Positions 1 to 9,814 of a stretch of 64,000 bases of DNA are shown one piece after another. The stretch's first letter is position 1; every line of letters starts with the position of its first letter. Under the pieces are notes generated by a model that saw nothing but the letters and a program-made list of their open reading frames with translations, had not been told where the DNA came from and ran no database searches. A program made the translations under genes and the position numbers. Source of the DNA: Achromobacter sp. B7 (GTDB lineage Bacteria > Pseudomonadota > Gammaproteobacteria > Burkholderiales > Burkholderiaceae_B); the NCBI RefSeq assembly GCF_003600685.1, contig NZ_CP032084.1, forward strand, positions 2,790,001 through 2,854,000, given 5' to 3'.

Positions 1-941
1 GCTTCGTACTCGGTGGCGGCCGCTTCCTGGCTGACCGGGAAGATCTTGATCGACGCCAGGTCGGGCAGGGTGGTCAGGCTGGCCACGGCCACGTCCGTGC
101 GGGTCGGGCGGCGAAAGTTCTTCACCAGCTGCGCTTCCTGCGATTCCTTGCTGAGCAAGCCGTCGTACAGCGCCTTGGCCGCGTCCAGGTTCTTGGCGCC
201 CTTGATGATGAACATGCCTTCGGGCGCCAGGTAGCTGCCCTCGGTCGGGTAGACCAGCTTGATCTCTTTTTGCCCGCCCGCCACGTATTCCTGCGCCGCG
301 TATTCCAGCGTCATGCCTACCGCATATTCGCCCGCCGCCACGCCCTTGTAGGTGGTTCCTGACGACGCGGTAACGACGGCATTGGCGGCGATCTTGTCCA
401 GCCCGGGCTGACCGAATTGCTTGTACAGCCCGTACACCAGCATGTACGCCGTGCCGCTTTTCGACGGATCGGTAATCGCAAACTTGTTCTTCCACTGCGG
501 CTGCATCAGGTCCGACCAGGTGGCCGGCGCGGGCAGGCCTTTCAACTGGCGTTCGTTGACCATCATCACCATCACGTGCACGTTCGTGCCCACCCACAGG
601 TCGTCCGGGCCACGGAACTCGGCCGGAATCTTGTCCAGGTCCGCCGAACGGTAGGGCTGCAACTGCTGGCGATACGCGCCCAGCGTGCCAAAACCGCCGC
701 TCCAGAAAAGGTCGCCGCGCGGGTTCTGCGATTCGGCTTCGATACGCTTCATCATCGTGCCGGTGCCGCCGGTGACGGGCTGCACGTTCAGCTTGGGGCT
801 CTTCTTTTTGACCGCGTCCAAGGCGGTCTCGATGGTTTCCGTATTGTTCGACGAATACAGCACGACGTTCTGGGCGTGCGCCGCGCCGGCGGCCAGGGTG
901 GCCGCCAACAGGCTGGTCTGGATCAAGTGCTTGATTTGCAT
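1..941 (-). CDS. ABC transporter periplasmic substrate-binding protein (family 1), C-terminus beyond window
   Basis: Reading the minus strand from the ATG at 941 gives MQIKHLIQTSLLAATLAAG..., a Sec signal peptide with likely cleavage after AHA (about residue 23). The mature part (NVVLYSSNNTETIETALDAV..., then GGTGTMMKRIEAE and GDLFWSGG) matches iron/phosphonate-type family 1 binding proteins (AfuA/2-aminoethylphosphonate group). About 313 codons are present and the frame is still open at base 1, so the gene is partial. It is the third gene of a minus-strand operon, 25 nt after the permease, with AAAGG upstream of the start. The ligand is not decided by sequence; ferric iron or a phosphonate are the family precedents. 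Confidence 0.85.
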   Translation of the reverse strand, partial: MQIKHLIQTSLLAATLAAGAAHAQNVVLYSSNNTETIETALDAVKKKSPKLNVQPVTGGTGTMMKRIEAESQNPRGDLFWSGGFGTLGAYRQQLQPYRSADLDKIPAEFRGPDDLWVGTNVHVMVMMVNERQLKGLPAPATWSDLMQPQWKNKFAITDPSKSGTAYMLVYGLYKQFGQPGLDKIAANAVVTASSGTTYKGVAAGEYAVGMTLEYAAQEYVAGGQKEIKLVYPTEGSYLAPEGMFIIKGAKNLDAAKALYDGLLSKESQEAQLVKNFRRPTRTDVAVASLTTLPDLASIKIFPVSQEAAATEYE

Positions 942-966
942 GGGTAACCTTTAGAGCTTTAGGGGG

Positions 967-2613
967 TTATTTGCCGGAGAACAGCTTGATGCGAAACGCC
1001 TTGACCGACACGATGATGGGCAGCACGATCACCGTGACCAGCGCCGCGCCATAGGCCGACGCCATGCCCAGCCTGCCGCCGTCAACCTGGCGGAAGATGG
1101 CGATCGGCATGGTTTCCAGGCCGCCGCTATAGGCCACGATGGACGCGGACAGTTCCGAGATGGTCGTCAGCCACATCAGGATGGCGGCGGAAATGATCGA
1201 TGCCTTCATGGCGGGCAGGATCACCTTGAAAAACGTCATCAGCGGCGACACGCCCAGGCTGATCGACGCCTCTTCGATGGAATCTGGAATGTTGAACAGC
1301 ACGGACGACGCGTTGCGTACCGCGAACGGCAGGCGTCGCACCGTGTAGCACAGCACCATGATGCCGGCGGTGCCCGCCAGCACCAGCCAGCCCGTGTTGA
1401 ACGTCTGCACCAGCGCAATGCCCAGCACCGTGCCCGAAATCGTCAGCGGCAGCACCACGATGTAGTCCAGCACCTGCGTGAAGGCGCTGCGTTTCTTGAT
1501 CGTCAGGTAGCTGACCAGCACCGCGAACGCCACGCCCAACACCGTCGCCAGGGAGGCGAACTTCAGCGAATTCAGGATCGGTTCGGGCGCCCCGTGCAGC
1601 GCGCGCTGCATGCTGGCCAGCGACCACTGGCCCCATTGCATGACCGGCCCGCTGGTCTTGGTGAACGCGGCGATGAACACGATGATCAGCGGCAACATCG
1701 ACACCAGGATCACCAGGCCCACGCCACCCGCGTACAGCACCGCCGTCCAGGAACGCACCCGCACGGCGGCCGGCGCGCGGCCCTGCGTCATGGTGTAGAC
1801 CTTGCGTTCCACCACGCGCTTCTGAAAAAAAAGCACGATGGCCACGATGGCAATCGACACGACCGACATGGCGCTTTGCAGCGTGGGGCTGCCGCCCATT
1901 TCGCTGACGAAGGTGTTGTACGTCATGACCGACAACAGCGGCACGCGGCTGCCCAACAGCATCGCCAACGCAAAGTTGCCCACCACCAGCGTGAACACCA
2001 CCAGCGCGTTGACCAGCACGGCGGGCAGCAGCACCGGCACCAGTACGCGCAAGCGCGTCAACAACGGCGGCGTGCCCAGGCTGAGGCCCGCTTCTTCAAG
2101 CTGTCCGTCAAAGCCGCGCAACGCGGCCAGCACGCCCAGGTAAATGTAGGTGTAGTAGACGAGCGTCATGGAAAACACCATGCCCGTCCAGCCGTAGAAC
2201 GATGGCAGCGAAATACCCACGTCGCCCAGCAGATTGGTCAACAAGCCGTTATTGCCCAACAGCAGCAGCCAGGACTGGCCCACGATGATCTCGGGAATCA
2301 CGATGGTCAGCACCGGCAGGATCGCGACAAGGTTCTTCAACGGAAAGTCGTAGCGCGCCACCAGGTACGCGAACGGCACGCCCACCAGCACGGTGCAGGT
2401 AGTGACGGCCAGGCCCAGGATCAGCGTGTTGCCGAACGCCTCCAGGTATTGCGAATCGGCCAGCAACGCCTTGAAGCCGTCCAGCGTGAAGCCGCCATCC
2501 TGACCCGTGATGCTGTTGCCGAACAGCACTCCCAGCGGATACAGCACAAAGAAAAGAAGCAGGACCAGGCTGATCGCGGTCAGGATGCCCCAGGGCCACC
2601 ATTTGATTTTCAT
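967..2613 (-). CDS. ABC transporter permease, fused two-domain (FbpB/PhnV type)
   Basis: The 548-aa inner-membrane protein has two copies of the binding-protein-dependent permease domain, about 12 hydrophobic segments in all. Each half carries an EAA-like loop for contact with the ATPase (EEAGLSLGTPPLLTRLRVLV near residue 180, EEASISLGVSPLMTFFKVIL near 455). One chain therefore supplies the whole membrane channel, as in ferric-iron and 2-aminoethylphosphonate importers. It starts 13 nt after the ATPase stop and ends 25 nt before the binding protein, which fits co-transcription. The substrate is inferred only from the family. Confidence 0.9.
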   Translation of the reverse strand: MKIKWWPWGILTAISLVLLLFFVLYPLGVLFGNSITGQDGGFTLDGFKALLADSQYLEAFGNTLILGLAVTTCTVLVGVPFAYLVARYDFPLKNLVAILPVLTIVIPEIIVGQSWLLLLGNNGLLTNLLGDVGISLPSFYGWTGMVFSMTLVYYTYIYLGVLAALRGFDGQLEEAGLSLGTPPLLTRLRVLVPVLLPAVLVNALVVFTLVVGNFALAMLLGSRVPLLSVMTYNTFVSEMGGSPTLQSAMSVVSIAIVAIVLFFQKRVVERKVYTMTQGRAPAAVRVRSWTAVLYAGGVGLVILVSMLPLIIVFIAAFTKTSGPVMQWGQWSLASMQRALHGAPEPILNSLKFASLATVLGVAFAVLVSYLTIKKRSAFTQVLDYIVVLPLTISGTVLGIALVQTFNTGWLVLAGTAGIMVLCYTVRRLPFAVRNASSVLFNIPDSIEEASISLGVSPLMTFFKVILPAMKASIISAAILMWLTTISELSASIVAYSGGLETMPIAIFRQVDGGRLGMASAYGAALVTVIVLPIIVSVKAFRIKLFSGK

Positions 2614-2626
2614 GGCGCGCGCGTCC

Positions 2627-3703
2627 TCAGGCGTTGACGACGCGGCTGTCGGCGGGGATCAGCACCTGCACCGACTCGCCGGGCTGGAACTGCGCCACCA
2701 TGTTGCCGGCGTGCAGCTCGACGCGGATCTCCGTGCCGTTGTCCAGCGCGATGCGGTAGGCGGTCTTGAAGCCCAGGTATTGGCGGCGCAGCACCTTGCC
2801 GGGCAGCGTATTGGGCACGTAGGGCGTGGGGGCCATCAGCGCCAGCTCTTCGGGGCGCGCGATCAGCACGCCGTGGGCATCCAGCCGCGCGCTGCCTTGC
2901 ATCCCATCAAAGCCCTGCCCGCACAGTTCATAGCGCACATGCCCTTGCGGGGCGCCGGCCAGCCCGGTTTGCGCGGGCACCGGGATGACGTTGGCCGACC
3001 CGATGAAGTCGGCCACGTAGGCGTTGACCGGCGTGCCGTACAGGTCTTCCGGCGTGCCCAGTTGTGCAATGTTGCCGTGGTCCATGATGGCGATGCGGTC
3101 CGACATGGCCAGCGCTTCTTCCTGGTCATGCGTAACAAATACGGTGGTGATGCCCGCTTCCCGCACCAGGTCCAGGATGACGTCGCGCATCTGCAAACGC
3201 ATCTTGGCGTCCAGGTTGGACAGCGGTTCATCCATTAGCAGCACGCGCGGCCGGATCACCAGCGCGCGTGCCAGCGCCACGCGCTGGCGTTGGCCGCCGC
3301 TCATCTGGGCGGGGTAGCGGTCAGCCAGTGCCAGCAGGCCGACGTTGTCCAACGCCTGGTTCGCGCGCCGCGTGATCTCGGCGCGGGCAACGCCCCGGGC
3401 GCGTAGCCCATATGCCACGTTGTCGAACGCGGTCTTGTCCGGGAATAGCGCATAGTCCTGGAACACCATGCCGATGTCGCGGCGGTGCGCGGACACGTGT
3501 GTCACATCGTCCTGGTCGAACAGCAGGCGGCCGCCATCGGGCGCATAAAAGCCCGCAATGCAGCGCAGCAAGGTGGTTTTGCCGCAGCCGCTGGGTCCCA
3601 GCAGCGTGTAGAACGCGCCGTCGGGTATGTGCAGTGACAAATTGCTCAACACCTGCTGTCCGCCAAATGTCTTGGCGATGCCGTCTACCGTAATCGATGC
3701 CAT
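2627..3703 (-). CDS. ABC transporter ATP-binding protein (FbpC/PotA type)
   Basis: 358 aa from the ATG at 3703 (MASITVDGIAKTFGG). The open frame extends upstream to 3868, but that extension is not protein-like and runs into the promoter region. Visible motifs are Walker A (GPSGCGKTT), Q-loop (MVFQDYALFP), signature MSGGQRQR, Walker B (VLLMDEPLSNLD) and the H-loop (VFVTHDQEEA), followed by a C-terminal TOBE-like region of about 110 residues. It energises the adjacent double permease. It is the first gene of the operon, divergent from the LysR gene at 3949 across about 245 bp, so that regulator may control it. Confidence 0.92.
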   Translation of the reverse strand: MASITVDGIAKTFGGQQVLSNLSLHIPDGAFYTLLGPSGCGKTTLLRCIAGFYAPDGGRLLFDQDDVTHVSAHRRDIGMVFQDYALFPDKTAFDNVAYGLRARGVARAEITRRANQALDNVGLLALADRYPAQMSGGQRQRVALARALVIRPRVLLMDEPLSNLDAKMRLQMRDVILDLVREAGITTVFVTHDQEEALAMSDRIAIMDHGNIAQLGTPEDLYGTPVNAYVADFIGSANVIPVPAQTGLAGAPQGHVRYELCGQGFDGMQGSARLDAHGVLIARPEELALMAPTPYVPNTLPGKVLRRQYLGFKTAYRIALDNGTEIRVELHAGNMVAQFQPGESVQVLIPADSRVVNA

Positions 3704-3948
3704 GTCAGTTCCTGCTTGGGTTCCCGGCATCATAGGAACGCGCCCCGGCCGCGACCAGCAGTGTTTTTTAAGGCATGGCGTTAGATTTTCTAAGAGGTCG
3801 GCCACGCCGCTATCCCATAGAATGCGGCAGAACAGAACAGGACAGGTGTGGCCCGGCCACGCCGCCAATAATTAGACGACAAGGGAAATCGTGGGAAAGA
3901 GCAGCACACACTGGCGCCCGGCGGGCGTGCGGGCGGGCGGCCGCTGAA

Positions 3949-4857
3949 ATGGCGGGGCAAATCCTGCCGCCGCTCAAAGCCCTGCGCGTGTTCGAAGCCG
4001 CGGCGCGGCTGCGCAGCTTCACGGCCGCTGCCGATGAACTCAGCATTACGCACAGCGCGGTCAGCCAGCAGATACGCGTGCTTGAAGACTATCTGGGGCA
4101 GCCGCTGTTCGCCCGCGAGGCGCGTGGCGTGGCGTTGCTGCCGGGCGCGCAGGCATATTTTCCTGAAGTGCAGGCCAGCCTGGAACGCATCGCCGCCGCC
4201 ACGGCCAAATTCAAGGCGCCCGCCTATGGTGGCGTGCTGCGCGTGTGCGCCACGCCGTCGCTGACCATGAAGTGGCTGATCCCGCGCCTGTCCACCTTCC
4301 AGGGCCAGCACCCCGGCATCGATGTACAGCTGACGACACAGGCCCGTCCTTATCTGGACCGGGGTGGCGACACGGGCAGCGACGTGTTGATCCGGCACGG
4401 CTTCATGGCGCATTCCGAGCTGGCATGCGTGCACTGCCTGGACGACTTTCACGTGCCCGTGGCCTCGCCGCGCTTTATCGAGCGCAACCGCTTGCGGGCG
4501 CCCGCCGATTGCCTGGGCCATCCGCTGCTGAAGATATCGGGCGGCATGGACCACTGGCCCCGCTGGTTCGCGCTGGCCAAGGTGGATGTGCCGCCGCAAT
4601 TGCCCGGGCCTGTGTTCGACCACCAATTCCTGTGCATGCAGGCGGCCATGAACGACCTGGGCATCGCGCTGGCGCCGTGGTGCCTGCTTGAAGACGATAT
4701 ACGCGCCGATCGATTGCGCCCCTTGTTCGAGCAGCCCCATCTGCCCAACGCCGGCATCCACGCGCTGTACCGTCAGGACGGCCCGGCCGCCGCCGCCGCG
4801 CAGCTGTTCATCGCGTGGCTGTGCGCGCAATCGCCCAGCCTGCCCACCTTCACCTGA
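3949..4857 (+). CDS. LysR-family transcriptional regulator (GcvA-like)
   Basis: 302 aa from the ATG at 3949 (MAGQILPPLKALRVFEAAAR). The N-terminal winged helix-turn-helix has the GcvA-group pattern SFTAAADELSITHSAVSQQI followed by LEDYLGQPLF; a LysR substrate-binding domain fills residues about 95-300. Upstream in-frame sequence to 3775 is open but is poor coding sequence. The gene is divergent from the ABC operon ending at base 1, the usual LysR arrangement, so that operon is the likely target (inference). serB follows after 12 nt. Confidence 0.88.
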   Translation: MAGQILPPLKALRVFEAAARLRSFTAAADELSITHSAVSQQIRVLEDYLGQPLFAREARGVALLPGAQAYFPEVQASLERIAAATAKFKAPAYGGVLRVCATPSLTMKWLIPRLSTFQGQHPGIDVQLTTQARPYLDRGGDTGSDVLIRHGFMAHSELACVHCLDDFHVPVASPRFIERNRLRAPADCLGHPLLKISGGMDHWPRWFALAKVDVPPQLPGPVFDHQFLCMQAAMNDLGIALAPWCLLEDDIRADRLRPLFEQPHLPNAGIHALYRQDGPAAAAAQLFIAWLCAQSPSLPTFT

Positions 4858-4869
4858 ACCGAGGCACCC

Positions 4870-5592
4870 ATGTTTGAATCGTCCGCCGTACCCGGCTTGC
4901 ATTGGCGCGGCATCACGCCGCCGTTGTCCCTGTCCGACTACCAGGTCATTGCGTTTGACATGGACTCCACGCTGATTTCCATCGAAACGCTGGATGAAAT
5001 GGCGGACCTGATGGGCAAGAAGGCCGAGGTGGCGGCGCTGACCGAAGCCGCCATGCGCGGAGACCTGGTGGACTACAAGCAAAGCCTGCGCGATCGCGTC
5101 GCCTTGCTGGCCGGGATGCCGCAAGCCTGGCTGGATAAGGTCTACGACGAACGCGTACGCATCAATCCCGGCGTTGAAACCTTGATCGCGGCCTGCAAGG
5201 CGGCGGGCTTGACCTGCCTGCTGGTCACCGGCGGCTTCACCTGTTTCACCGACCGGCTGCGCGCCCGGCTGGGGTTGGACGACGTGCGCGCCAATGTGCT
5301 GGAGGTGGTCGACGGGAAACTGACCGGCAGGCTGCTTGCGCAGCCGTGGGGCGATATCTGCGACGGCGAGGAAAAGCGCCGCAAACTGGAGCAGGTGTGC
5401 GCGCAGCGCGGGGTAGGGCTGGACCGCGCGATCGCGGTGGGAGACGGCGCGAATGACCTGCCGATGATGCGCGCCGCCGGGCTGTCCGTCGGGTATCGGG
5501 CCAAGCCCGCCGTGCGCCAGGTCGTCAATGTGGCCATCGACGAGGGCGGATTGGACCGCTTATTAGAGATCCTGACGAAAAAGGCGAAGTAA
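4870..5592 (+). CDS. serB: Phosphoserine phosphatase
   Basis: 240-aa HAD-family phosphatase that dephosphorylates O-phospho-L-serine in the last step of serine synthesis. Motif I is FDMDSTLI (nucleophile D30, general acid D32), motif II LVTGGFTCFTDRL, and motif III/IV GDGANDLPMM preceded by a Lys-containing segment. The short N-terminus lacks the ACT-like extension of enterobacterial SerB. It starts 12 nt after the LysR gene, so the two may be co-transcribed. No clear terminator follows; 5593-5788 is AT-richer and holds an isolated TTGACA (5649-5654) without a convincing -10 partner. Confidence 0.95.
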   Translation: MFESSAVPGLHWRGITPPLSLSDYQVIAFDMDSTLISIETLDEMADLMGKKAEVAALTEAAMRGDLVDYKQSLRDRVALLAGMPQAWLDKVYDERVRINPGVETLIAACKAAGLTCLLVTGGFTCFTDRLRARLGLDDVRANVLEVVDGKLTGRLLAQPWGDICDGEEKRRKLEQVCAQRGVGLDRAIAVGDGANDLPMMRAAGLSVGYRAKPAVRQVVNVAIDEGGLDRLLEILTKKAK

Positions 5593-5788
5593 GCGGCGTT
5601 TTTAGACTTAATCCAAATTGATACGAAAAAATCTTCAGAGTAGTCTGATTGACAACCGAGACATGGAATTGAAAACGGCGCATTGCGATACGCGCCGCGA
5701 TGCCAAGGGGATACCAAGGTGATGTCTGGGGAGTGCCCTCTGGCGGGCAAACGCGCTTGCCAGACGTTGCCAACGCCCTGGAGCCGCC

Positions 5789-6094
5789 ATGATGATTCGT
5801 TGTTCAGCGTTTGTTGTGTTTGTCGCCGCCATGCTTGCCCCCATGGCGGTCAGCGCCGCGGGGGGCATCATCCGGTTCTCCGGCATGATTGTCGAACCCA
5901 CCCGTTGCCAGGCCAGCCCGTCGCGCGAAGCTGCGCGGACCACGCCGCGCATCGTCTGTGCGGCTGCCGCCGGCCGCCCGGCCACCGCGACCGACAGCGT
6001 CGTCAAGGTCAGCACGAAGGCATTGCAGCCCTTGCCTGGCAGGGGCGGTGCGCGCGATGTGCCGCACCGGCTGGTCACACTGGAGTATCTGTGA
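5789..6094 (+). CDS. Small secreted protein, fimbrial-subunit-like N-terminus
   Basis: 101 aa: a clear Sec signal peptide (MMIRCSAFVVFVAAMLAPMAVSA, cleavage near residue 23), then AAGGIIRFSGMIVEPTRC. That stretch resembles the first strand of type 1 fimbrial subunits (glycine-rich start, [FT]xGxIVxxxC). A second cysteine follows about 20 residues later, and the protein ends in a strand-like VTLEYL. It is much shorter than a fimbrin (about 160-190 aa). A GGAG-like site lies just before the ATG. The gene stands alone between serB and the convergent fabV, with no chaperone or usher nearby. Function unknown; the fimbrial resemblance is by eye. Confidence 0.6.
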   Translation: MMIRCSAFVVFVAAMLAPMAVSAAGGIIRFSGMIVEPTRCQASPSREAARTTPRIVCAAAAGRPATATDSVVKVSTKALQPLPGRGGARDVPHRLVTLEYL

Positions 6095-6145
6095 TGCGAT
6101 GCGCGCGGCCGTAGCACGGCCGGCGCGCGCACTGAACGCCCCTGA

Positions 6146-7336
6146 TCAGATCAGGCCGCGTATTTCCACGGCGGGGTCAACGTCGGCCTCGTAGTCCACG
6201 CCATCGATCTCGAAACCGAACAGGCGCAGGAATTCCTGCTTGTAGCCGGCAAAGTCAGTCAGCTGATAGATGTTGTCGCTGGTGACCTGGTGCCAAAGCG
6301 CCTGCACGGCTTCTTGAACCTTCGGATCAAGTTCCTTGTAGTCGGCGCGCAGGCGGCCCTGGGCGTCCAGGATCGGCGTGTCGCTGCACAGGCTGTCGCG
6401 GTACAGGCCATACACCTGTTCGATGCAGCCTTCGTGCGTGCCTTGCTCTTTCATGGTCTTGAACAACAGCGACAGGTACAGCGGCATCATCGGGATGGCC
6501 GAGCTGGCCTGCGTGACCACCGCTTTCAGCACCGACACCCGGGCGTCGCCGCCGCGCGCGGCCAGCTTGGCGCGGATATCCAGCACCTTGTCGTCCAGGT
6601 CTTTCTTGGCGGCGCCGATCGAGCCGTTCCAATAGATGTCGTGGGTGATCTTTTCGCCCAGGTAGGTGAACGCGGTGGTCGTGGCCCCTTCGGCCAGCAC
6701 GCCCGCTTCAAGCAATGCGTCGATCCACATCTGCCAGTCTTCACCGCCCATCACGGCCACGGTGGCGTCGATCTCGGCTTGAGTGGCCGGCTCCAGCACG
6801 GACTCCTTGACGACTTCGCGGTCGGTGTCCAGGCCGCGCAAGTTCACGGCGTGGCCGATGGGTTTGAGCGTGGAGTTGAACACCTGGCCCGTCTTGGGGT
6901 GCGTGCGGCGCGGGGCGGCCAGGCTGTAGATGACCTGGTCAACCTGGCCCATGCCTGCCTTGATGGCGGCAATGGTCTTTTGCTTGATCTCGTCCGAGAA
7001 CGCGTCGCCATTGATGCTTTGCGCCGCCAGGCCGTGCGCCTGGGCCGCCTTGTGGAATGCGGCGGTGTTGTACCAGCCCGGCGTGCCAGCCTTGGCGGCC
7101 TCTGCCGGGCGTTCGAAGAAAACGCCCAGCGTTTCCGCGCCACAGCCGAAGGCCGCGCTGATGCGCGCCGCCAGTCCATATCCGGTGGACGCGCCCAGCA
7201 CCAGCACGCGCTTGGGGCCCCCGGCGATGGGTCCTTGCGCCCGGACGTAGTCGATCTGCTTGTTGACGTTGGCCTCGCAGCCTACGGGGTGGGTGGTAAC
7301 GCAGATAAAGCCGCGCACGCGGGGCTTGATGATCAT
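6146..7336 (-). CDS. fabV: Trans-2-enoyl-ACP reductase FabV
   Basis: 396 aa from the ATG at 7336 ([20 protein letters not shown]). This NADH-dependent enoyl reductase completes the fatty-acid elongation cycle in the cytoplasm. The family hallmark Y-X8-K is present as [11 protein letters not shown]235 and K244, at the expected spacing. The Rossmann glycine motif is [14 protein letters not shown] (about residues 47-60). FabV enzymes are typically insensitive to triclosan (family knowledge). The open frame extends upstream to 7393, but homologues begin at MIIKPR. It is monocistronic and convergent with the small secreted protein gene. Confidence 0.96.
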   Translation of the reverse strand: MIIKPRVRGFICVTTHPVGCEANVNKQIDYVRAQGPIAGGPKRVLVLGASTGYGLAARISAAFGCGAETLGVFFERPAEAAKAGTPGWYNTAAFHKAAQAHGLAAQSINGDAFSDEIKQKTIAAIKAGMGQVDQVIYSLAAPRRTHPKTGQVFNSTLKPIGHAVNLRGLDTDREVVKESVLEPATQAEIDATVAVMGGEDWQMWIDALLEAGVLAEGATTTAFTYLGEKITHDIYWNGSIGAAKKDLDDKVLDIRAKLAARGGDARVSVLKAVVTQASSAIPMMPLYLSLLFKTMKEQGTHEGCIEQVYGLYRDSLCSDTPILDAQGRLRADYKELDPKVQEAVQALWHQVTSDNIYQLTDFAGYKQEFLRLFGFEIDGVDYEADVDPAVEIRGLI

Positions 7337-7469
7337 GAAGACCTCGTTCGGGGAAATGCCGGATGCCGGGAAAGCCGATGCGCCAAAGCGCAAAAAGCGT
7401 CGAGCATTGTACGGGAGCGGCTTGGCGCGCGCTGGCGGGCGGGGCGGGGTGGGCAGGAAAGGCCCGCGC

Positions 7470-8429
7470 TTAGCGGGCGCCCGCGCGGGCCGCCGCGGCG
7501 CTGATCGCCATGCTACGCCGCCATTCGATCAGGCCGATGCCAATGCCGCTGGCGCAGATGATCGCGATACCCAACCAGGTAAGCGGGTCGGGAAAGTGTC
7601 CCCAGACCAGCCAGCCCACCGAGGTGGCGCTGATGATTTGCAGGTAGATGAAGGGCGCAAGCGTGGATGCCGGGGCGCGGCGGTAGGCGGCAATCTGGAA
7701 TAGATGTCCAACCCCGCCCGTCAGGCCGGTCGAAATCAGCAAGAACCAATCGAATGTGGACAACGATTGCAAAACGGGCAGGGCGGCCGGCAACACGAAA
7801 GGCAGGGTCAGCGTGAGGCAGGCGGTGCCCACCGCGCCGCTCCAGATCAAGGACGTGAACGGGTCATCGCCCGCCACGCGCCGCGTGGCGATGAACTGAG
7901 CGGCAAAGCAGCACGCGGTCAGCAGGCCAAAAATGGTGCCGATGGGATGCAGCCCGCCGCCGGGGCGGATCACGATGATGACGCCGATAAACGCGATGCC
8001 CGCCGCCACGAAGCGCGACAGGCGGGCGGGCTCTTTCAGGATCCAGGGTGCCAGGGACAGCACCAGCAGGGGCGCCAGGAAGTTGATGGCCGTGGCCTCA
8101 GCCTGCGGAATGTAGCTGAGCGTCGTGAAGAACATCAGCGTGGCCAGGAACATGGAGCCGCCGCGTATCAGTTGTTCGCGCGGCTTGTTGCTGCGCAGCA
8201 CACGCAGCCCGCGCGCCGGCAACACCAGCGCCAGCACCAGGATCAGGTGCACCACGTAACGGAACCACGACAGCACCAGCAGCGGCACGCCCGCGTTCAT
8301 GACCCACTTTCCGCTGGCGTCCAGACAGGACAGCGTCCACATCGATAGCACCAGCAGCAAGATCCCGACGAGCGGGCCGCGCGAGGCGGGCGCGGGGGCT
8401 TGTGGGCGACCTGGATCGGCCGGGGGCAT
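7470..8429 (-). CDS. EamA/DMT-family transporter
   Basis: 319 aa from the ATG at 8429, with an AGGAG site upstream. About ten hydrophobic segments form two EamA repeats (for example [20 protein letters not shown] at the N-terminus and [18 protein letters not shown] near the C-terminus). Members of this superfamily export metabolites such as amino acids; the substrate here is unknown. The open frame continues upstream to 8843 but overlaps the divergent LysR gene and is not used. The 67-bp gap to that LysR gene probably contains overlapping divergent promoters. Confidence 0.88.
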   Translation of the reverse strand: MPPADPGRPQAPAPASRGPLVGILLLVLSMWTLSCLDASGKWVMNAGVPLLVLSWFRYVVHLILVLALVLPARGLRVLRSNKPREQLIRGGSMFLATLMFFTTLSYIPQAEATAINFLAPLLVLSLAPWILKEPARLSRFVAAGIAFIGVIIVIRPGGGLHPIGTIFGLLTACCFAAQFIATRRVAGDDPFTSLIWSGAVGTACLTLTLPFVLPAALPVLQSLSTFDWFLLISTGLTGGVGHLFQIAAYRRAPASTLAPFIYLQIISATSVGWLVWGHFPDPLTWLGIAIICASGIGIGLIEWRRSMAISAAAARAGAR

Positions 8430-8496
8430 GGACGGGCTCCTGATGGGGAAATGGGCGGCTGCCATGATACGCTCATCGCGCCGGGGGAACAGGCCA

Positions 8497-9402
8497 ATGA
8501 TCGAACTACGTAACGTCGAAACTTTTTTTTGGGTCGCCACGCTGGGCAGCTTTCGCGCCGCGTCCGACAAGCTCAACACCACGCAACCTGCCGTGTCGCA
8601 GCGCATCGCCTCGCTGGAAGCAGACCTGGGCGTGCGGCTGTTCGAGCGCGACGCGCGCGGCGTCAAGCTGACCGCCAAGGGCCACGAACTGCTGTCGCAC
8701 GCCGAACGCATGCTGCAAGTGCGGCGCGATATGTTCGAGGCGGCGCGCGAGCAGAACGTCATGACCGGCACGGTGCGTATCGGCGTGGCGGAAACCATCG
8801 TGCAGACGTGGCTGCCCACGCTGATCGAACTGATCCATTCCACCTATCCCGCGCTGGTGCTCGAGATCGAAGTGGATACCACCCACGTGTTGCGCCCGCA
8901 CCTGATGTCGCGCCAGATCGACCTGGCGTTCCTGATGGGGCCGGTGCTTGAGGCCCGTGTCGAAAACCTGCCGCTGTGCAGCTACCCGCTGGCCTGGGTG
9001 GCCAGCCCCACGCTGGACCTCGGCCCCGAGCCGCTGACGCTGGAACGCATCGGCAAGCTGCCCATCATCACGTATCCGTCCAACAGCTCGCCGTACCGGG
9101 TCGTGCGCGACATGCTGACGCGCGCGGGCGTGGCCTCGCCGCGTATGTATGGCAGTGCGTCCATGTCCATGGTGGTCCGAATGACGCAGGACGGCATCGG
9201 CACCAGCGTGATCGCGCCGGTGTTCCTGGGCAAGGAACTGGCGCGGGGCGAACTGCGCATTCTGCGTGTGCAGGCCGACCCCTTGCCTGAACTGAGCTTT
9301 ACCGCAACCTGGGTGCAGGGGCCGGATAGCCACGCGGTCAGGGTGATTGCGCAGATGGCGCAAAAGGTCGCGGCGCAGGCCGGAGACGGCATTCCCGCCT
9401 AG
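8497..9402 (+). CDS. LysR-family transcriptional regulator
   Basis: 301 aa from the ATG at 8497 (MIELRNVETFFWVATLGSFR). The wHTH is visible (SDKLNTTQPAVSQRIASLEADLGVRLFERD) and is followed by an effector-binding domain. It is divergent from the DMT transporter gene and lies 412 bp upstream of the TRAP/amidase operon on the same strand, so either could be its target. In many betaproteobacteria a LysR gene of this type heads a TRAP-linked catabolic cluster, which makes the downstream operon a reasonable candidate (inference). Confidence 0.88.
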   Translation: MIELRNVETFFWVATLGSFRAASDKLNTTQPAVSQRIASLEADLGVRLFERDARGVKLTAKGHELLSHAERMLQVRRDMFEAAREQNVMTGTVRIGVAETIVQTWLPTLIELIHSTYPALVLEIEVDTTHVLRPHLMSRQIDLAFLMGPVLEARVENLPLCSYPLAWVASPTLDLGPEPLTLERIGKLPIITYPSNSSPYRVVRDMLTRAGVASPRMYGSASMSMVVRMTQDGIGTSVIAPVFLGKELARGELRILRVQADPLPELSFTATWVQGPDSHAVRVIAQMAQKVAAQAGDGIPA

Positions 9403-9814
9403 GTGTTTTCCCCCAGAGGGGGCACGGAGCCATCCCGCGTTCCGGGCAGCCGGACACCCGTCCCCGCCTGCCCAACCGCCTGAAAAGCCGCGCCAGGCCG
9501 TCGTTTGCGTAAACGGCCCGACAACGATTCGGCGAGACCCAAGAAATATTTATACCCCCACATCGCAACATACGATTGGACGCTTGCCGCCACGGACGAT
9601 GCAATGGCGAAACAGCAAAAATGCAACGCCTGGATACACAGTGCGGGGGAAAAGCATGAACCATCTTTCGAGCCTATTCCGGACCTTGGCGCCCAGCCCT
9701 CGGCCGCGCCTCGCACGCGATCTTCGCGCCTGATTACCTGAACCAAACCGCGCGCGACACGGGTAACGGGATCCCGCGCGCGACAGACCATCCCGCCAGC
9801 CAGGAGTTTTGTCC
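9403..9814. other. 412-bp intergenic region upstream of the TRAP/amidase operon
   Basis: No convincing gene. It starts with a short CCCCC-AGA-GGGGG inverted repeat (9410-9422), followed by a lower-GC patch around 9535-9560 (AAGAAATATTTATAC) suitable for a promoter. It ends with the AGGAG ribosome-binding site (9802-9806) of dctP. A 25-codon frame at 9656-9733 starting MNHLSSLFRTL is open but has no independent support. The region most likely holds the operon promoter and LysR-type binding sites. Confidence 0.5.

Noticed and set aside
3790..5124. 444-codon open frame antisense to the LysR and serB genes
   Set aside because: No protein-like features; two well-supported genes occupy the plus strand.
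5649..5654. TTGACA as a -35 box for the small secreted protein
   Set aside because: No -10 hexamer at 16-18 bp spacing, so a promoter cannot be claimed.
9410..9422. CCCCC-AGA-GGGGG as a terminator of the LysR gene
   Set aside because: Only five base pairs, and no U tract follows on the plus strand.
9656..9733. 25-codon frame (MNHLSSLFRTL...) upstream of dctP as a possible leader peptide
   Set aside because: No ribosome-binding site of note, no regulatory amino-acid run and no attenuator hairpin.
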